The notes beneath the pieces were generated by a model. It saw only the letters and a program-made list of their open reading frames with translations. It was not told where the DNA came from and searched no databases. 64,000 nt of DNA from Bacteroidota bacterium (GTDB lineage: Bacteria; Bacteroidota; Bacteroidia; Bacteroidales; Lentimicrobiaceae). Position numbers and translations under genes: made by a program. Below are positions 62,494-64,000 of this stretch, one piece after another. Each line of letters begins with the position of its first letter. The stretch's first letter is position 1. The stretch covers positions 62,001-126,000 of the forward strand of contig JAEZNO010000002.1 in assembly GCA_023441805.1 (NCBI GenBank). Reading direction: 5' to 3'.

Positions 62494-62585
62494 TGACCTT
62501 TTATTGAGCTTTTAGTGACCTAAAATTGACCTCTAAGGTCACTCTTGGGTCAATTATGGGTATGATAAAAGTCAGTAAAGAGTCA
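62494..62585. repeat. Inverted array of 11-bp units, TGACC/GGTCA core
   Basis: TGACC-type cores begin at 62494, 62505 (TGAGC), 62516 and 62527. GGTCA-type cores begin at 62537, 62548, 62559 (GGTAT), 62570 (AGTCA) and 62581 (AGTCA). Spacing is 11 bp within each half and 10 bp across the centre, which is the palindrome TGACCTCTAAGGTCA. The 6 bases between cores are variable and AT-rich, so the array does not form a good RNA hairpin. Confidence 0.85.
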
Positions 62586-62636
62586 ATTATATTAGACCCG
62601 TGACTCTGAAAATAGTTCCAGAGTGTTTTACTTTAT

Positions 62637-63242
62637 TTAATTCACTTTTTGTGTATGCCTTTTTTCAAAGACATATAGATTATTCAATCCCAGAACGAAA
62701 GTTTTATGCTTCAATAAATTGAATCCGGCATCGTCGAAAAGTTTCAGAATATATTTGTGTGATAATCCCAATTCCTCTCCTTCTTTAATACCTCTGTCAT
62801 TTTGGTCAGGATCCCACCATGCAAGCTTATGCCTTAGCACCCCAATTTTTGGTGTGAGCATTGTCATACATACTCTGCCATCATCCTTAAGAACGCGATT
62901 AACTTCTTCAATTACTTGTTCCCTATTAATGATATGATTCAAACAGGCAACAAATGAAGCAGTGTCAAAAGATTTATCTTCGAATGGCAATTTTGAAGTA
63001 TCTTCAACTATTATGGCACCACCTCCGAAATCATAAACATCAACACCTACACTATCATGACCATAATCTTTAACTAAACCATTATTTCCACAACCAATAT
63101 CTAATAGTCGTCCCTTTACATTCTGTTTTACTATATCATATCGTTCATCACGTAATGATTTTAAACCAAGGTTGTTGACAGTTTTGTGTGAAAAAATTAA
63201 TCTTACAGGCAGGAAAACCCAGTTAACTACTTTTTTAAGCAT
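62637..63242 (-). CDS. Class I SAM-dependent methyltransferase
   Basis: 201 aa. The SAM-binding motif I is LLDIGCGNNGLV at about 47-58, the acidic motif II region is VGVDVYDFGGG, and the later strand is DDGRVCMTMLTPKIG. This is the Methyltransf_11 type fold. The N-terminal 40 residues are hydrophobic and basic (WVFLPVRLIFSHKT), suggesting membrane association. The substrate is unknown. It is isolated between the array region and the divergent transporter gene. Confidence 0.8.
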   Translation of the reverse strand: MLKKVVNWVFLPVRLIFSHKTVNNLGLKSLRDERYDIVKQNVKGRLLDIGCGNNGLVKDYGHDSVGVDVYDFGGGAIIVEDTSKLPFEDKSFDTASFVACLNHIINREQVIEEVNRVLKDDGRVCMTMLTPKIGVLRHKLAWWDPDQNDRGIKEGEELGLSHKYILKLFDDAGFNLLKHKTFVLGLNNLYVFEKRHTQKVN

Positions 63243-63382
63243 GTATCAGAGTGTGGTTAAATAAGAATTTGCCAAAAATAGTACAAATGTTCGAATGGTT
63301 CACTGTGATATGAAATTCTTTAAACTTAGAATATCGAAGCTATGTTATTTTACGAACTCATATGCCCGGCAAGTACTAAATT

Positions 63383-63417
63383 AACAAATAATTCACCTGA
63401 GATGGCAACTATTTGTT
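63383..63417. promoter_or_regulatory. Possible operator upstream of the YfcC-family transporter
   Basis: AACAAATAATT (63383-63393) and AACTATTTGTT (63407-63417) form an 11-bp inverted repeat with one mismatch and a 13-bp centre. It lies 24 bp upstream of the transporter promoter, a normal place for a regulator site. Confidence 0.4.
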
Positions 63418-63440
63418 ATAAACTGCAAAATTTGAAAGTG

Positions 63441-63470
63441 GTTGGTGAAAGTGAATTTTTCATAAGTTTG
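63441..63470 (+). promoter_or_regulatory. Promoter of the YfcC-family transporter
   Basis: GTTG (63441-63444), an 18-bp spacer, TAAGTTTG (63463-63470). The -7 box is exact. The start codon is 17 bp downstream. Confidence 0.5.
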
Positions 63471-63487
63471 ACACCAAAAATATCACT

Positions 63488-64000
63488 ATGGCAGTCATGA
63501 AGAAGATCCCGCATACTTACGTAATAATATTTTCAATCATTATAATTGCTGCCATCTTCACATGGTTTGTACCCGGCGGAGCTTTTGAACGCGAAACAAT
63601 TACTACTTCCGGTGGGCAAAGTCAGGTTATCAAGTCAAATTCTTTTCAGTATTTAGATAACACACCTCAGACCTGGCAAATTTTCTCGGCATTTTATAAA
63701 GGATTTGTACGTTCACCAAAGATTATAGTATTCATTCTGATTCTGGGAGGCGCTTTTTGGATTTTAAATGAAAGCAGGGCCATTGATATGGGAGTATATG
63801 CTTTCCTGAAAAAGAGTGATAAACTCAATAAATACAAACTCATACGATTCCTGGGGGTAAACAACATCATCATTACTATTGTGATGTTGATCTTTAGTTT
63901 CTTTGGAGCAATATTCGGCATGAGTGAGGAGACGATTGCGTTTGTGATAATATTTGTGCCCATGGCAATCAGCATGGGCTATGATTCAATTGTTGGGGTC
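63488..64000 (+). CDS. YfcC/ArcD-type basic amino acid or C4-dicarboxylate carrier, N-terminal part
   Basis: 171 codons visible, cut by the window end. It begins MAVMKKIPHTYVIIFSI; a second ATG at 63497 (MKKIPHTYV) is equally possible. After the first helix, the segment TWFVPGGAFERE is typical of the family, and hydrophobic helices follow at about 75-95 and 117-140. The motif FGAIFGMSEETIAFVIIFVP is characteristic of YfcC proteins. The substrate cannot be read from this part; amino acids or peptides are the usual suggestions. Confidence 0.85.
   Translation, partial: MAVMKKIPHTYVIIFSIIIIAAIFTWFVPGGAFERETITTSGGQSQVIKSNSFQYLDNTPQTWQIFSAFYKGFVRSPKIIVFILILGGAFWILNESRAIDMGVYAFLKKSDKLNKYKLIRFLGVNNIIITIVMLIFSFFGAIFGMSEETIAFVIIFVPMAISMGYDSIVGV

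Larger units (their letters stand above)
61967..62636. other. Intergenic region between rpsL and the methyltransferase gene
   Basis: 670 bp with no convincing protein gene. It holds, in minus-strand transcription order, the TNACC/GGTNA array (62494-62585), a consensus promoter (62370-62400), a structured region (about 62060-62366) and the rpsL promoter (62022-62052). A hairpin ACTCTG..CAGAGT at 62603-62624 lies after the methyltransferase stop but has no T-run. A plus-strand open frame at 62129-62407 shows no family features. Confidence 0.65.

Noticed and set aside
62603..62624. Terminator for the methyltransferase gene (ACTCTG/CAGAGT hairpin)
   Set aside because: The stem is only six pairs with a 10-nt loop, and no T-run follows on the minus strand.

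Overview
The window reads as chromosomal DNA of a Bacteroidota member, probably Bacteroidales or Marinilabiliales-like. The reasons are the protein families and gene order (secE-nusG-rplKAJL-rpoBC followed by a DUF3467 gene, tuf placed beside secE instead of beside fusA, rplQ-eno), the scarcity of Shine-Dalgarno sequences, and repeated promoters of the Bacteroidota type (TTTG/ATTG, about 19-21 bp, TAnnTTTG). LpxB, KdsC and a patatin-barrel protein indicate a Gram-negative envelope with lipid A. CcmF and a polyferredoxin indicate cytochrome c maturation and membrane electron transfer. The exact genus cannot be told from this window.

Layout. 1-5.5 kb: the N-terminus of an acidic protein (cut by the edge), a patatin/outer-membrane barrel protein, a PLP trans-sulfuration enzyme, a UPF0316 membrane protein and a small membrane protein. 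5.5-17.3 kb (minus): the RNA polymerase/ribosomal stalk operon secE to rpoC plus DUF3467, with strong hairpins in several intercistronic gaps. 17.3-19.3 kb (minus): five tRNA genes and tuf, driven by a consensus promoter that overlaps the terminator of the upstream rpsU-xerC-hpf operon. 20.9-30.5 kb: dipeptidyl peptidase IV, a GreA/B-type factor behind a possible attenuator, a GT-C glycosyltransferase, tRNA-Val, a polyferredoxin, a DUF4173 membrane protein and an EEP-family lipoprotein. 30.5-42 kb (minus): one long envelope operon, ccmF to comEC, which includes an in-frame fusion of LpxB to a TPR lipoprotein. 42.4-62 kb (minus): the str-S10-spc-alpha ribosomal superoperon ending in eno. 62-64 kb: an intergenic region with a possible structured RNA, a methyltransferase, and the start of a YfcC-family transporter.

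Most of the window is translation and transcription machinery read from one strand, so most genes are ordinary. The unusual material lies between genes. Two intergenic arrays, at 23514-23604 and 62494-62585, have different sequences but the same geometry: four TNACC cores spaced 11 bp apart, a 10-bp step, then four or five GGTNA cores spaced 11 bp apart, with a central TNACC-N5-GGTNA. They look like two members of an undescribed class of helically phased, inverted 11-mer arrays, and I regard this as the best candidate for something new. Other points are the LpxB-TPR fusion, the promoter/terminator overlap in front of the tRNA-tuf operon, the greA/B leader, and a promoter-led structured region upstream of rpsL.

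All calls come from reading the sequence. No database search or folding program was run.
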